From: Acidobacteriota bacterium
GTDB taxonomy: Bacteria; Acidobacteriota; Vicinamibacteria; Vicinamibacterales; JAHECP01
Assembly (NCBI GenBank): GCA_024641665.1
Contig: JAHECP010000049.1
Coordinates: 1-33,340 of the forward strand
DNA length: 33,340 bases
Direction: 5' to 3'
Position 1 is the first letter of the stretch. Each line of letters opens with the position of its first letter. The notes under the pieces are model-generated. The model was not told the origin of the DNA and made no database searches. It was given only the letters and a program-made list of their open reading frames with translations. This document shows positions 24,081-32,687 of this stretch, in pieces. The translations under genes were made by a program, and so were the position numbers.

Positions 24081-25393
24081 AGCTCGATGCCCACGAACGG
24101 CTCCAGGCGGGCCAGCGCCTGGTTGTAGCGGGCCAGCTGTTCCTCGTAGCTCACTTCGTAGTTCAGCACGGTGACGAAGTTCGTCAGCATCGTCAGGAAG
24201 TCGACGGTGCCGACCTGGTACGACGCCATCGACGACTCCAGCGCCAGGTGCGCCTGTGGCAGCACGCTGTCACTGAAGAGGTCGACGAGGTGCTTGCTCG
24301 TGGTCGCCGCCAGATACTCTTCGGTCACCTGCGCCCGCGCGGTCGCGAGCGTGTCTTCACGGATCTGCTTGCTGCGCTCGAGCGCAGCGGTGGCCTCCGC
24401 GATCATCGGCCGTTGCTTGCGCTGCCAGTACAGGGGGATCTTCATCATGAAGTCGATGCCGTACATCCACGGCATCTCCTCGGCGTACTGTTGCGAGGTG
24501 AAGGCGATCGCGAAGTCGGGGAGCGCCTCCTTCTTCGCGAGGGCGAGCGACTGCTGGCCGCGATCGATGAGCCGCTCGTCGCGCCGCAGCACCGGGTCGT
24601 TCCCCTCGGCCAGCGCCTGCAGCCCGGCGGCGTCCGGAAGCGGGTCGACCGCCGCGAAGCTCAAGGTGGCGGGGAGTGGCGTGTCCGGCGGCCGATCCAG
24701 CAGGCCGTTGATCCGGGCCTGCAGCGTGCCGCGGTCGCGCTCCAGCGTCTGAAGCCGCTCGAGCAGCAGCGAGATCTCGAGCTGGGCTTTGAGCACGTCC
24801 TGCTGCGTGCCCTTGCCCACGCCGAAGCGCGCCTCGGCGATCGTGCGGAACTCCTCGAGGAGCGCCTTGTTTCTCAGAACGATGGCGAGGCTACGATCGA
24901 CGAACACGTAGTCGAAGTATGTCGCCTTCAGCTCCGCCACCAGTTGCCGGCGCGTATCTTCGTAGCTCCACCGCTGCGCGTCCGCATCGGTCGTGGCGAT
25001 GCGGGTTCTGAGCGCGCGCTTCCCGGGGTAGGGGAGCTCCTGCGACACGCCGAACTGGCGAAACGCGTTCGGCGTCGCCGCCGATGGAAAGAACGGCCGC
25101 GTCAGCCCGCCCATGTAGCCGACGGAGAACGTCGGATCCGGCAACGCACCGGCCGGCGCGATGCGCGCCAGGCGCATGTCCACGTCGCTCCGGGCGGCTT
25201 GTAGCTCCGGGTTGTACCGGTCCAGCTCGGCCACGAGACCCGCCAGTGAGGTGGTCGGGTCGGCCGGTATCGCGCGCGCGACGTCCGCCGATCCCGGTGG
25301 CGCCGGCGCCGTGACGGGTTGGCCGACCGCAGGCGCGCCGGCCAGGATGGGCACGCACAGAACGACGAGAAGCGCGCGGAGCGGCGATGACAT
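24071..25393 (-). CDS. cusC: TolC-like outer-membrane efflux protein (CusC-type)
   Basis: A 440-residue outer-membrane factor. ATG 25393 gives a signal peptide (MSSPLRALLVVLCVPILAGA). The body shows the duplicated helical hairpins of the OEP family: LVAELDRYNPELQAARSDVD near the N-terminus, GVSQELPYPGKRALRTRIAT (the segment before strand 1 of the barrel) and, in the second half, MYGIDFMMKIPLYWQRKQRP. The frame is open upstream to 25474, but that extension overlaps the promoter and lacks a signal peptide, so the internal ATG is preferred. First gene of the copper efflux operon. No lipobox cysteine is seen, unlike E. coli CusC. It forms the exit duct for the RND pump. Confidence 0.92.
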   Translation of the reverse strand: MSSPLRALLVVLCVPILAGAPAVGQPVTAPAPPGSADVARAIPADPTTSLAGLVAELDRYNPELQAARSDVDMRLARIAPAGALPDPTFSVGYMGGLTRPFFPSAATPNAFRQFGVSQELPYPGKRALRTRIATTDADAQRWSYEDTRRQLVAELKATYFDYVFVDRSLAIVLRNKALLEEFRTIAEARFGVGKGTQQDVLKAQLEISLLLERLQTLERDRGTLQARINGLLDRPPDTPLPATLSFAAVDPLPDAAGLQALAEGNDPVLRRDERLIDRGQQSLALAKKEALPDFAIAFTSQQYAEEMPWMYGIDFMMKIPLYWQRKQRPMIAEATAALERSKQIREDTLATARAQVTEEYLAATTSKHLVDLFSDSVLPQAHLALESSMASYQVGTVDFLTMLTNFVTVLNYEVSYEEQLARYNQALARLEPFVGIELVR

Positions 25394-25469
25394 GGCAGGG
25401 CAGGCTACGGGCGGGGGCGGGTGAGCGAAGGCGTCGCCGAGGTCGGTCTCATCTTGGACTGGCGGAGCA

Positions 25470-25485
25470 AGCAAGGCCGGTGCCT
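25470..25485 (-). promoter_or_regulatory. Sigma-54 (-24/-12) promoter match before the copper efflux operon
   Basis: On the minus strand AGGCACCGGCCTTGCT matches GGCAC-N5-TTGCT exactly. GG is at 25484-25483 and GC at 25472-25471. Transcription would begin near 25459, about 66 bases before ATG 25393. One of the best matches in the window. Confidence 0.6.
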
Positions 25486-25565
25486 GTCGCCCCCAGCTGC
25501 GCTGCGCGTGTTTCGCAGGGGAAAACCCCGGACCGTCGGATCCCGGAAGCGCGGAACGATTCCTT

Positions 25566-25617
25566 TCAGACAGCGCACGCGCCGGTCTGCTCGAAAACAG
25601 ACAGGGCGACAGACAGG
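25566..25617. repeat. Three CAGACAG repeats upstream of the efflux promoter
   Basis: CAGACAG at 25567-25573, 25598-25604 and 25610-25616. The last two belong to a tandem 12-bp unit CAGACAGGGCGA / CAGACAGGGCGC. They lie about 83-132 bp upstream of the -24 element. The same heptamer is at 7809-7815 and, reversed, as CTGTCTG in the 31547-31576 region. Candidate activator-binding array. Confidence 0.5.
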
Positions 25618-25625
25618 GCGCCAGC

Positions 25626-26546
25626 TCAGCCCTTGGGCGGATAGAGCGACAGGTAGAGGTAGGCGGCCTGCACCTCGGCCGGCGTGAGGTAGCTGAACAC
25701 CGGCATACGGCCGTGGTCGTTCGGCGAGACGAGGCCGACCGTGATCCGCCTGCCCTCGCGCACCTTGTGCATCACCTGCATGATGGAGAACTTCCGCGGA
25801 AAGCTCGCGAGCGGCGGGATCTCGCCAGCCGCGAGGCCCGCGGCGTCCACGTCGGGGCCCGTCGCATCGTGGCACGTGTGACACGTGCCCTTGACCACGT
25901 GCTCGCCGACGCGCGCGATGTCCTCGCGCACCAGCACCGTCGTCTTCGGCGCGTCGGGCACCTGCGCGAGCGTCCGGAGGTAGCCGAGGAGCACGTCGAC
26001 CTCGGGCCCCTGCAAGTGCGCGAACGGGGGCATCTCCTTGCCGCCGTGCAGCAGCCGGTCGCGCAGGTCGTGCTCGGCGCCGCTGGCGACGCTCGCCAGG
26101 AACTTGTCGTTGACGGGAAACCCGCGCTGCTTGAAGTCCTCGGCCAGCCACGCCGGCGACGCGCCCCGCACGGTGGGAACGACCGAGTGGATCTCCGGCG
26201 GCACGCCTTGCCCGGTGTCCTCGTGGCAGGAGCGGCAGTCGAGTCGATAGAGATCGGCGCCGCTCAGCTCGAACGGATCCGACCCTTCGTGGCCCTGCAA
26301 GGGCAGCGCGTCGGCGGGCGTACCGAACCGCCCGGCACGGCCGAGGGCGGTGTCGTCGAACGTCAGCCCGAGCTGGTGGATGCGACTCGGGCCCGACACC
26401 GGCGTGACGCTGTAGCTGGCGGTGACGACTCTCGGCGGCTCGGGAGCGCGGGAGGCCCGCGGCGCCCCGCCGGTGAAGGCGGCGGACAGCGCGAACCAAA
26501 GCGCCGCCGCGCCCGGCAGGATGGCGATGAGACCGACTCTGGACAC
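25626..26546 (-). CDS. Diheme cytochrome c
   Basis: An exported protein of about 306 residues with two CxxCH motifs: CRSCH in DLYRLDCRSCHEDTGQGVPP and CHTCH in VVKGTCHTCHDATGPDVDAA. GTG 26546 is chosen because a signal/anchor helix follows at once (VGLIAILPGAAALWFALSAA); an ATG at 26633 would add 29 residues of unlikely sequence. The C-terminal half is closely related to the frameshifted cytochrome at 17183. Between the hemes are conserved blocks DLRDRLLHGGKEMPPFAHL and GPEVDVLLGYL. It lies upstream of, and on the same strand as, the copper efflux operon, with 232 bp between. Likely a periplasmic electron-transfer protein; the partner is unknown. Confidence 0.85.
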   Translation of the reverse strand: MSRVGLIAILPGAAALWFALSAAFTGGAPRASRAPEPPRVVTASYSVTPVSGPSRIHQLGLTFDDTALGRAGRFGTPADALPLQGHEGSDPFELSGADLYRLDCRSCHEDTGQGVPPEIHSVVPTVRGASPAWLAEDFKQRGFPVNDKFLASVASGAEHDLRDRLLHGGKEMPPFAHLQGPEVDVLLGYLRTLAQVPDAPKTTVLVREDIARVGEHVVKGTCHTCHDATGPDVDAAGLAAGEIPPLASFPRKFSIMQVMHKVREGRRITVGLVSPNDHGRMPVFSYLTPAEVQAAYLYLSLYPPKG

Positions 26547-26559
26547 GCTACTCGGGTCC

Positions 26560-26575
26560 ACCAAGAGTCGTGCCA
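26560..26575 (-). promoter_or_regulatory. Possible sigma-54 promoter before the diheme cytochrome
   Basis: On the minus strand TGGCACGACTCTTGGT has a perfect -24 box and TTG, but the invariant C at -12 is G. It would place the transcription start only a few bases before GTG 26546, which is a second reason for doubt. A perfect palindrome is centred about 106 bp upstream (26673-26688). Confidence 0.25.
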
Positions 26576-26672
26576 GCCGTGCGGACGTGCAACACGCGGA
26601 AACGCGCCGTCCGGCGCGAGGCGTCCGGCGCATTCACGCCCCGGAAGAGGCGTTCCGCCACACGGACGCCCC

Positions 26673-26688
26673 AGGCGGCCGGCCGCCT
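26673..26688. repeat. Perfect 16-bp palindrome
   Basis: AGGCGGCCGGCCGCCT, without a loop, between the patatin gene stop (26717) and the diheme cytochrome. It could serve as a terminator for the patatin gene or as an operator for the cytochrome; nothing decides between these. Confidence 0.4.
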
Positions 26689-26716
26689 CAGCAGGGCGAC
26701 ACATCCCGCGCCGGAA

Positions 26717-27622
26717 CTACCAGGGCCGCCACCACTGCGCCCGGCGGCGCGCCTGCACGCGCGCGGTGATGGCGGGCAGGGCCTCGCGCGCCGCGCGGGC
26801 GCCGGCGTCGATGCACCGCTCGATCTGCGAGAAGTCCAGGGTGTCCACCGGCCCTCCGAAGTCCGGCCGGATGACCACGTCGGCGTCGTCGAGGAGCGCC
26901 GTCTTGTAGCGTTCGGACGTGATGTCGAGCGCCCGCAGCAGCGCGTGCAGGCCGTCCTGGACCTCGTCGACGGCGGACAGCGGATCCGCATCGATCGCGA
27001 CGACGATGTCGGTGCCCATCTCGCGGGCCACCCAGGTCGGTACCATCCCGACGTAGCCGCCGTCGGCGAGCAGCTGGCCGTCGTGCTCGACCGGGCGGAA
27101 GAAGCCGGGCAGGGCGGCGCTCGCCTGCAGCGCCAGCGCCGCGGGCCCCGTGCGAAAGACGACGGGCTCGCCGGACCGCAGGTCGCACGCCACCACGGCA
27201 AGCGGCACGCGGGCGTCCTCGAGCCGGCGCTCGCCGGTGAGCGCCGTGGCGAGCGCGGCCACGTTGGCATCGGCCGCCACACCCCACGAGAACACGTTGT
27301 TCACCAGGAAGCGCTCGACGTCGAGCAGCCGGCGCACGCTCGTCCACACGCCGCCCGCCTGCCCTTCGCGCGGCAGCGCCCTGAAGGAGCTGATGTGCAG
27401 CTGGCGCACGAGCGCGATCAGGTTGTCCGGATACCCGTCGGTCAGGGCGTGGGCCGCCCCGACGATGGCGCCCATGCTGACGCCGGCGATCGCGTCGACC
27501 GGGATACCGGCCTCGGCCAGCACGCGCAGGACGCCGACGTGAGCCAGCCCGCGCACGCCGCCGCCGCCGAGCGCGAGCCCGATTCGGCGCCGGGCGTGAC
27601 CGGGTTTCCAGAGAGGCGCCAT
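26717..27622 (-). CDS. Patatin-like phospholipase (RssA-type)
   Basis: A 301-residue serine lipase-fold protein. The oxyanion motif GGGGVRGLAHVGVL, the nucleophile elbow GVSMG with Ser49 and the catalytic Asp187 in ADGGYVGMVP are all present, so the Ser-Asp dyad is intact. The N-terminus (MAPLWKPGHARRRIGLALGG) has no signal peptide. The family cleaves acyl chains of phospholipids; RssA-type members are bacterial and mostly of unknown role. It is divergent from the sensor kinase at 27720, with about 97 bp between them that includes ATGGTACCAT, a short palindrome. No link with copper or respiration is apparent apart from position. Confidence 0.92.
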   Translation of the reverse strand: MAPLWKPGHARRRIGLALGGGGVRGLAHVGVLRVLAEAGIPVDAIAGVSMGAIVGAAHALTDGYPDNLIALVRQLHISSFRALPREGQAGGVWTSVRRLLDVERFLVNNVFSWGVAADANVAALATALTGERRLEDARVPLAVVACDLRSGEPVVFRTGPAALALQASAALPGFFRPVEHDGQLLADGGYVGMVPTWVAREMGTDIVVAIDADPLSAVDEVQDGLHALLRALDITSERYKTALLDDADVVIRPDFGGPVDTLDFSQIERCIDAGARAAREALPAITARVQARRRAQWWRPW

Positions 27623-27719
27623 GGGACCGCTTCGTCACCGGGATGGTACTCGAAGTCCGCCCGGTCGCGTCACGGTCGGGGCTCGACGGCCGGGCGTTGA
27701 TGGTACCATGGGGCCTGCC

Positions 27720-28870
27720 ATGGCTGGATCGGACGAGAAGAACGCCGGGAAGCGTCCGTCGCGCGCGGCGATTCGCCAGGTGGCGGTGCTGGTCGGCGCG
27801 ATCCTTCTGATCTCCAGCCTGCACTACCTGACCGACCCCCGGTACGTGGTCCTGCACGGGATCTATCAGCGGCTGTATTACGGGCCGGTGATCCTCGGCG
27901 CGTACTGGTTCGGCGTGCGGGGCGGGCTGCTCACGGCGCTCGTGACGTCGCTGGCCTACATTCCGCACATCGAGATCACCTGGAGCATGAACCCCCCGTA
28001 CGAGGCCAGCCAGTACGTGGAGATCGTGATGTTCTACGTGGCCGGCCTGTTCGTGGGTCTCCTCGCCGACCACCAGCGGAAGCTCACCGCACAATATGCG
28101 CGTGCCGCCGCCTCGCTCGAACGAGCGAACCGCGAGCTTCAGGAGTCGCACGAGCAGCTCGTGCGCGCGGATCGGCTGTCGGCGCTCGGGGAGATGGCCG
28201 CCGGGCTCGCGCACGAGCTGCGCAACCCGCTGGCGGGTGTCACCGGCGCGCTGGAGATCATCGCCTCGCAGGTTCCTGCCGGGACCCCGCAAGCCGAGTT
28301 CTCCGGGATCGCACGGAAGGAGGTCGGGCGGCTCGAGGACCTGCTCAACCGATTCCTCGCCTACGCGCGGCCGCGCCCGCCAGCCCCGCGCCTGGCGAAT
28401 CTGGGCGAGCTCGTCGGCCACGTGGTGGCGCTGCTGCGCCCGGAGGTGGAACGCCAGAGCGTCTCCATCGACACGGCCGGCGCGCAGCCCTGGCCGCTCC
28501 TCAGGGTCGATCCGGAGCAGATCGAGCAGGTGATCCTCAATGTGCTGCTCAACGCCATCCAGGCCAGCCCACGCGGTGCCGTCGTCCAGGTCCGGCACCA
28601 TGTGGAGGGCGGGCAGGTGATCATCGACGTCGTCGACGAAGGGCCGGGAATCCCAGAGGAGCTGCGCGCGCGGGTGTTTCACCCGTTCGTCACGACGAAG
28701 ACGAAGGGGACCGGGCTGGGCCTGGCGGTGTCGGCACGGATCGTGAATTCCCACGGTGGCAGCATCGACGCGCGGCCGGACGCGGGCGGCGGCACGTGCG
28801 TGCGCATCCAGCTCCCGCAGGCGCCGGACGGGGCGAGCGGATCCGGTGCCCCGCCGGTGACGGGCCAGCC

Positions 28871-28874
<4 letters not shown>
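27720..28874 (+). CDS. NtrB-type membrane sensor histidine kinase
   Basis: A 384-residue kinase. The N-terminal membrane domain (about residues 18-110) has four hydrophobic segments with conserved histidines: SLHYLTDPRYVVLHGIYQRL and AYIPHIEI. A coiled-coil-like linker (LERANRELQESHEQLVRADR) leads to the H-box ALGEMAAGLAHELRNPLAG with His165. The ATPase domain is complete: N-box VILNVLLNAIQAS, G1 DVVDEGPGIP, F-box FHPFVTTK and G2 GTGLGLAV. Start ATG 27720 or 27708 (4 residues longer). Its stop overlaps the regulator's start (ATGA), so they form a two-component pair. The signal is unknown; the same histidine-bearing membrane domain occurs in the second sensor at 31447. No sigma-54-type promoter is seen before it. 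Confidence 0.93.
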
Positions 28875-30265
<1,391 letters not shown>

Positions 30266-30298
30266 TCAGAGGGGGGGCCAGTCTGCTGCGCCGAGCTC

Positions 30299-31447
30299 TC
30301 ACGAGTCCAGAACCGGACGGTCCCAGTCGAGCGTGGTGGCCGCGGACGCGACCGGGAGGGGCTGCGGCTCCACCGGCGGATCGCTGCGAGCGAGCGTCAC
30401 CAGACACCGCAACGTCCCGGACGCGAATTCCGCGTGAAGCGACGCGCCCTGCTGCTCGATGAGCCGCCGGGCGGTCGCCAGGGCCAGCGCGTCGCCGCAC
30501 CCGCACGACGAAAACGGCTCGAAGAGGCCCACGCGGGTCGCGGGCGGCACCTCGAACGGCGAGACGTCGAGCCGCACGCACGCGGTCGATCCCGCAGGCT
30601 CCACGCCGACGACGACGCGGCTCTCGCGCGAGCCGGCGGTCGTCTGCCGGACGATGTCGGCGAGGGCCCGCTCCAGCTGTTCGTCGTCCACCTCCACCCA
30701 GAGCGGGGACTGCTCGGCCTCCCACGAGAACGCGACGCGCGCCGCGAGGCCGTCCAGGTGGCGGACCGCGCGCCGCAGGATCTCGTGCAGCTCCACACGC
30801 CGGCGAACGGGGGCATCCGGGAACGCGAATTCGAGAAACGCCGCGGTCAGGGCATTCAGCCTGGTGATCTCCCGCCTGGCAATCCGAAAGAACTCCGCCT
30901 TGGGATGCCCGTCGAGGCAGTCGGCCTCCAGGATCTCGACGCACCCCAACAGCCCGCCCAGCGGGTTCCGGATGTCGTGCGCCAGGCCGGCGGCCAGGCG
31001 TCCGGCCGTCGCCAGACGATCGAGCCGCACGCGCTCGTCCGTCCGTGCGCGGGCGTCGGCGTAGAGCGACTCCAGCTCGCCGGCGACGCGCTGGTAGCGA
31101 TCGCGCTCGTCGCGCAGTCGATCGGCGAGCACACCGGTCACCAGCCCCACGACGTTGAAGAGCAACAGCTCTCCGTACTGTTCGGGTGCGGCGCCCGCAC
31201 GCAACCAGATGTGCGGCAGATAGAGCGCGCTGGCGAACGCCGCGGTCGCGGCGCCCCCGGCCACGCCGAATCGGACGGCCGCCACGACAATCGGCACGTA
31301 GTACAGCCGCCTGAAGATCTCGTGGAGCACCACCGACTGACCGTTCGTGAGGTAGTGCAGCACCGACACCAGCACCACACTGGCGGCGAGGGCCGTGTAC
31401 CAGACGAGCGTCGACGGGCGGAATTGAGGCACCGGTATCGCATTCAT
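30299..31447 (-). CDS. Membrane sensor with H-box but degenerate ATPase domain
   Basis: A 382-residue protein. The N-terminal membrane domain is homologous to that of the 27720 kinase: [20 protein letters not shown] and LYLPHIWL, with the histidines kept. The H-box is good ([14 protein letters not shown], His157), and the helical dimerisation segment is normal. The catalytic domain is eroded: the N-box asparagines are absent ([13 protein letters not shown]), G1 lacks DxGxG ([11 protein letters not shown]) and G2 reads [13 protein letters not shown]. It probably cannot bind ATP in the usual way. It may be a phosphatase, a phospho-acceptor for another kinase, or a modulator of the 27720/28871 pair, with which it is convergent (33 bp). 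Start ATG 31447; a downstream GTG at 31432 is possible. Confidence 0.85.
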   Translation of the reverse strand: MNAIPVPQFRPSTLVWYTALAASVVLVSVLHYLTNGQSVVLHEIFRRLYYVPIVVAAVRFGVAGGAATAAFASALYLPHIWLRAGAAPEQYGELLLFNVVGLVTGVLADRLRDERDRYQRVAGELESLYADARARTDERVRLDRLATAGRLAAGLAHDIRNPLGGLLGCVEILEADCLDGHPKAEFFRIARREITRLNALTAAFLEFAFPDAPVRRRVELHEILRRAVRHLDGLAARVAFSWEAEQSPLWVEVDDEQLERALADIVRQTTAGSRESRVVVGVEPAGSTACVRLDVSPFEVPPATRVGLFEPFSSCGCGDALALATARRLIEQQGASLHAEFASGTLRCLVTLARSDPPVEPQPLPVASAATTLDWDRPVLDS

Positions 31448-31460
31448 CGTCCACGAACGA

Positions 31461-31476
31461 GGCAAGGCGCGTGCCC
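31461..31476 (-). promoter_or_regulatory. Sigma-54 promoter match before the second sensor
   Basis: On the minus strand GGGCACGCGCCTTGCC contains GGCACG-N4-TTGC exactly (GG 31475-31474, GC 31463-31462). It would start transcription near 31450, almost at ATG 31447, so either the message is close to leaderless, a downstream start is used, or the match is fortuitous. Confidence 0.35.
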
Positions 31477-31546
31477 ATGCCAGGGCGAATCCGTCGGCCC
31501 CGAACAAGGCCGGAGGCCGGCTCGTTCCCGTGACGGCGGCGGCAGG

Positions 31547-31576
31547 TGTCTGATTCCCTACACCGCCCCTGTCTGA
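31547..31576. repeat. Two TGTCTGA repeats, candidate shared activator site
   Basis: TGTCTGA at 31547-31553 and 31570-31576, same orientation, 23 bp apart; the second is CTGTCTGA, the reverse of the TCAGACAG at 25566-25573. They lie about 72-101 bp from the minus-strand -24 and 104-133 bp from the plus-strand -24. Confidence 0.45.
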
Positions 31577-31678
31577 TATGGGAAATCGGACGGGAATTGA
31601 GGCGGCCCGACGGTTCCGTGACCCCCCGCCGTGCAAAGCCGTTTCCCGACCCGTTCCCGGCCTTCCACTGCCGCTCGC

Positions 31679-31694
31679 CGGAACGAGTCTTGCT
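31679..31694 (+). promoter_or_regulatory. Sigma-54 (-24/-12) promoter match before the CuA module
   Basis: CGGAACGAGTCTTGCT has GG (31680-31681), ACG, and a perfect TTGCT with GC at 31692-31693. One mismatch in GGCAC. Transcription would start near 31704, about 62 bases before ATG 31766. Confidence 0.5.
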
Positions 31695-31765
31695 CGACAA
31701 GGTGCCCAGCCGAGTTTCGTCGGCCCGGCTCGTCCCCGAAAGTTGTTCGTCATCCGGGTGAACTC

Positions 31766-32230
31766 ATGCTCAATCCCCTCATCCCGACTCGCTACGCTCC
31801 CATCGCGCTCCTCGCCGCGCTCACGGTCGCCGGCTGCGGCAAGAACGTGTCGTCGGCCACGGGGGAATCGCCGGCGGTGCCGATGGCCATGGCCCAGGCC
31901 GCCCACCTCCCGCCCGAGGTCCAGCAGGCGCCGCTCGTCGTCCAGGAGGCCTACCGGTACGCCGTCGCCAATCCAGAGATGCTGAAGCAGGTGGGGTGCT
32001 ACTGCGGGTGCGGCGGCATGGGCCACACGTCCAACTACTCGTGCTTCGTTGCCGGCCGTCACGCCGGCGGCGCCGTCGTGTACGACGGCCACGCGCTCGG
32101 CTGTTCCATCTGCGTGGACATCGCGCGCGACGTGATGCGCCTCGCGGCCGAAGGCCGGGACGTGCGTTCCATCCGGACGTACGTCGACCGCGAGTACTCG
32201 AAGTACGGTCCTTCGAACCTGTCGCAATAG
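31766..32230 (+). CDS. PCYCGC-motif lipoprotein
   Basis: A 154-residue lipoprotein. The signal peptide (residues 1-23) ends in the lipobox VAGC. The conserved core reads VGCYCGCGGMGHTSNYSCF, with Cys78, Cys80, Cys82 and His87, and continues with DGHALGCSICVDIARDVMRL. This is the family defined by the PCYCGC motif, found in exported (lipo)proteins of unknown function; the first residue of the motif is Gly here. The many cysteines, a histidine and adjacent methionines suggest metal binding, plausibly copper delivery to the CuA protein encoded 16 bp downstream. No strong ribosome-binding site is seen before ATG 31766 (GGGTG only). First gene of a module running off the right edge. Confidence 0.85.
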   Translation: MLNPLIPTRYAPIALLAALTVAGCGKNVSSATGESPAVPMAMAQAAHLPPEVQQAPLVVQEAYRYAVANPEMLKQVGCYCGCGGMGHTSNYSCFVAGRHAGGAVVYDGHALGCSICVDIARDVMRLAAEGRDVRSIRTYVDREYSKYGPSNLSQ

Positions 32231-32246
32231 GCCGGCCGAGGCGCCC

Positions 32247-32687
32247 ATGTCCTTTCGCCGCTGGAGCCTGATCGCGCTCGGCATGGCGGTGCCGCTCGTG
32301 GCGCTCACGCCGCTCGGGGGACCGGTCGCCGCACCGGTCGACCGGACGGTGCGCGTCGAGGCGAGCCGCTTCGCGTACAGCCCCGCGGTCATCGACGTGA
32401 ATCGCGGCGATCGGATCATCCTCGAGCTCGTCTCCACCGACGTCGTGCACGGCCTCTACGTCGACGGCTACGGCGTGGCGGCGAAGGCCGACCCCGGGCG
32501 GCCGGCTCGACTCTCGTTCGTGGCCGACCGGCCCGGGACGTTCCGCCTGCGGTGCAACGTGCCGTGCGGAGGTCTTCACCCGTTCATGATTGGCAAGCTC
32601 CGGGTGGCGCCCGACATGGACTGGTGGCGAGCGCTGGCGCTCGCGATTCCGGCGGCGCTCCTCGGCTTCGCGGGGTGGCGGCCGTGA
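32247..32687 (+). CDS. Stand-alone CuA cupredoxin protein
   Basis: A 146-residue membrane-tethered cupredoxin. An N-terminal signal or anchor helix (residues 5-24) is followed by a beta-sandwich with VVHGLYVDGYG (His68) and CNVPCGGLHPFM: Cys103, Cys107, His111 and Met114 give the complete CuA pattern C-x3-C-x3-H-x2-M. A second hydrophobic segment is at the C-terminus (ALALAIPAALLGFAG). CuA is the binuclear electron-entry centre of cytochrome oxidase subunit II and nitrous-oxide reductase; here the domain stands alone, with no oxidase subunit I or NosZ in view. The stop overlaps the next start by one base (TGATG). It likely shuttles electrons to or from the membrane Fe-S protein downstream. 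Confidence 0.88.
   Translation: MSFRRWSLIALGMAVPLVALTPLGGPVAAPVDRTVRVEASRFAYSPAVIDVNRGDRIILELVSTDVVHGLYVDGYGVAAKADPGRPARLSFVADRPGTFRLRCNVPCGGLHPFMIGKLRVAPDMDWWRALALAIPAALLGFAGWRP

Larger units (their letters stand above)
31448..31765. other. Divergent intergenic region between the second sensor and the CuA module
   Basis: 318 bp without a gene. It holds a sigma-54-type match on each strand (31461-31476 minus; 31679-31694 plus) and two TGTCTGA repeats between them (31547-31576). I see no RNA gene or terminator. Confidence 0.65.
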
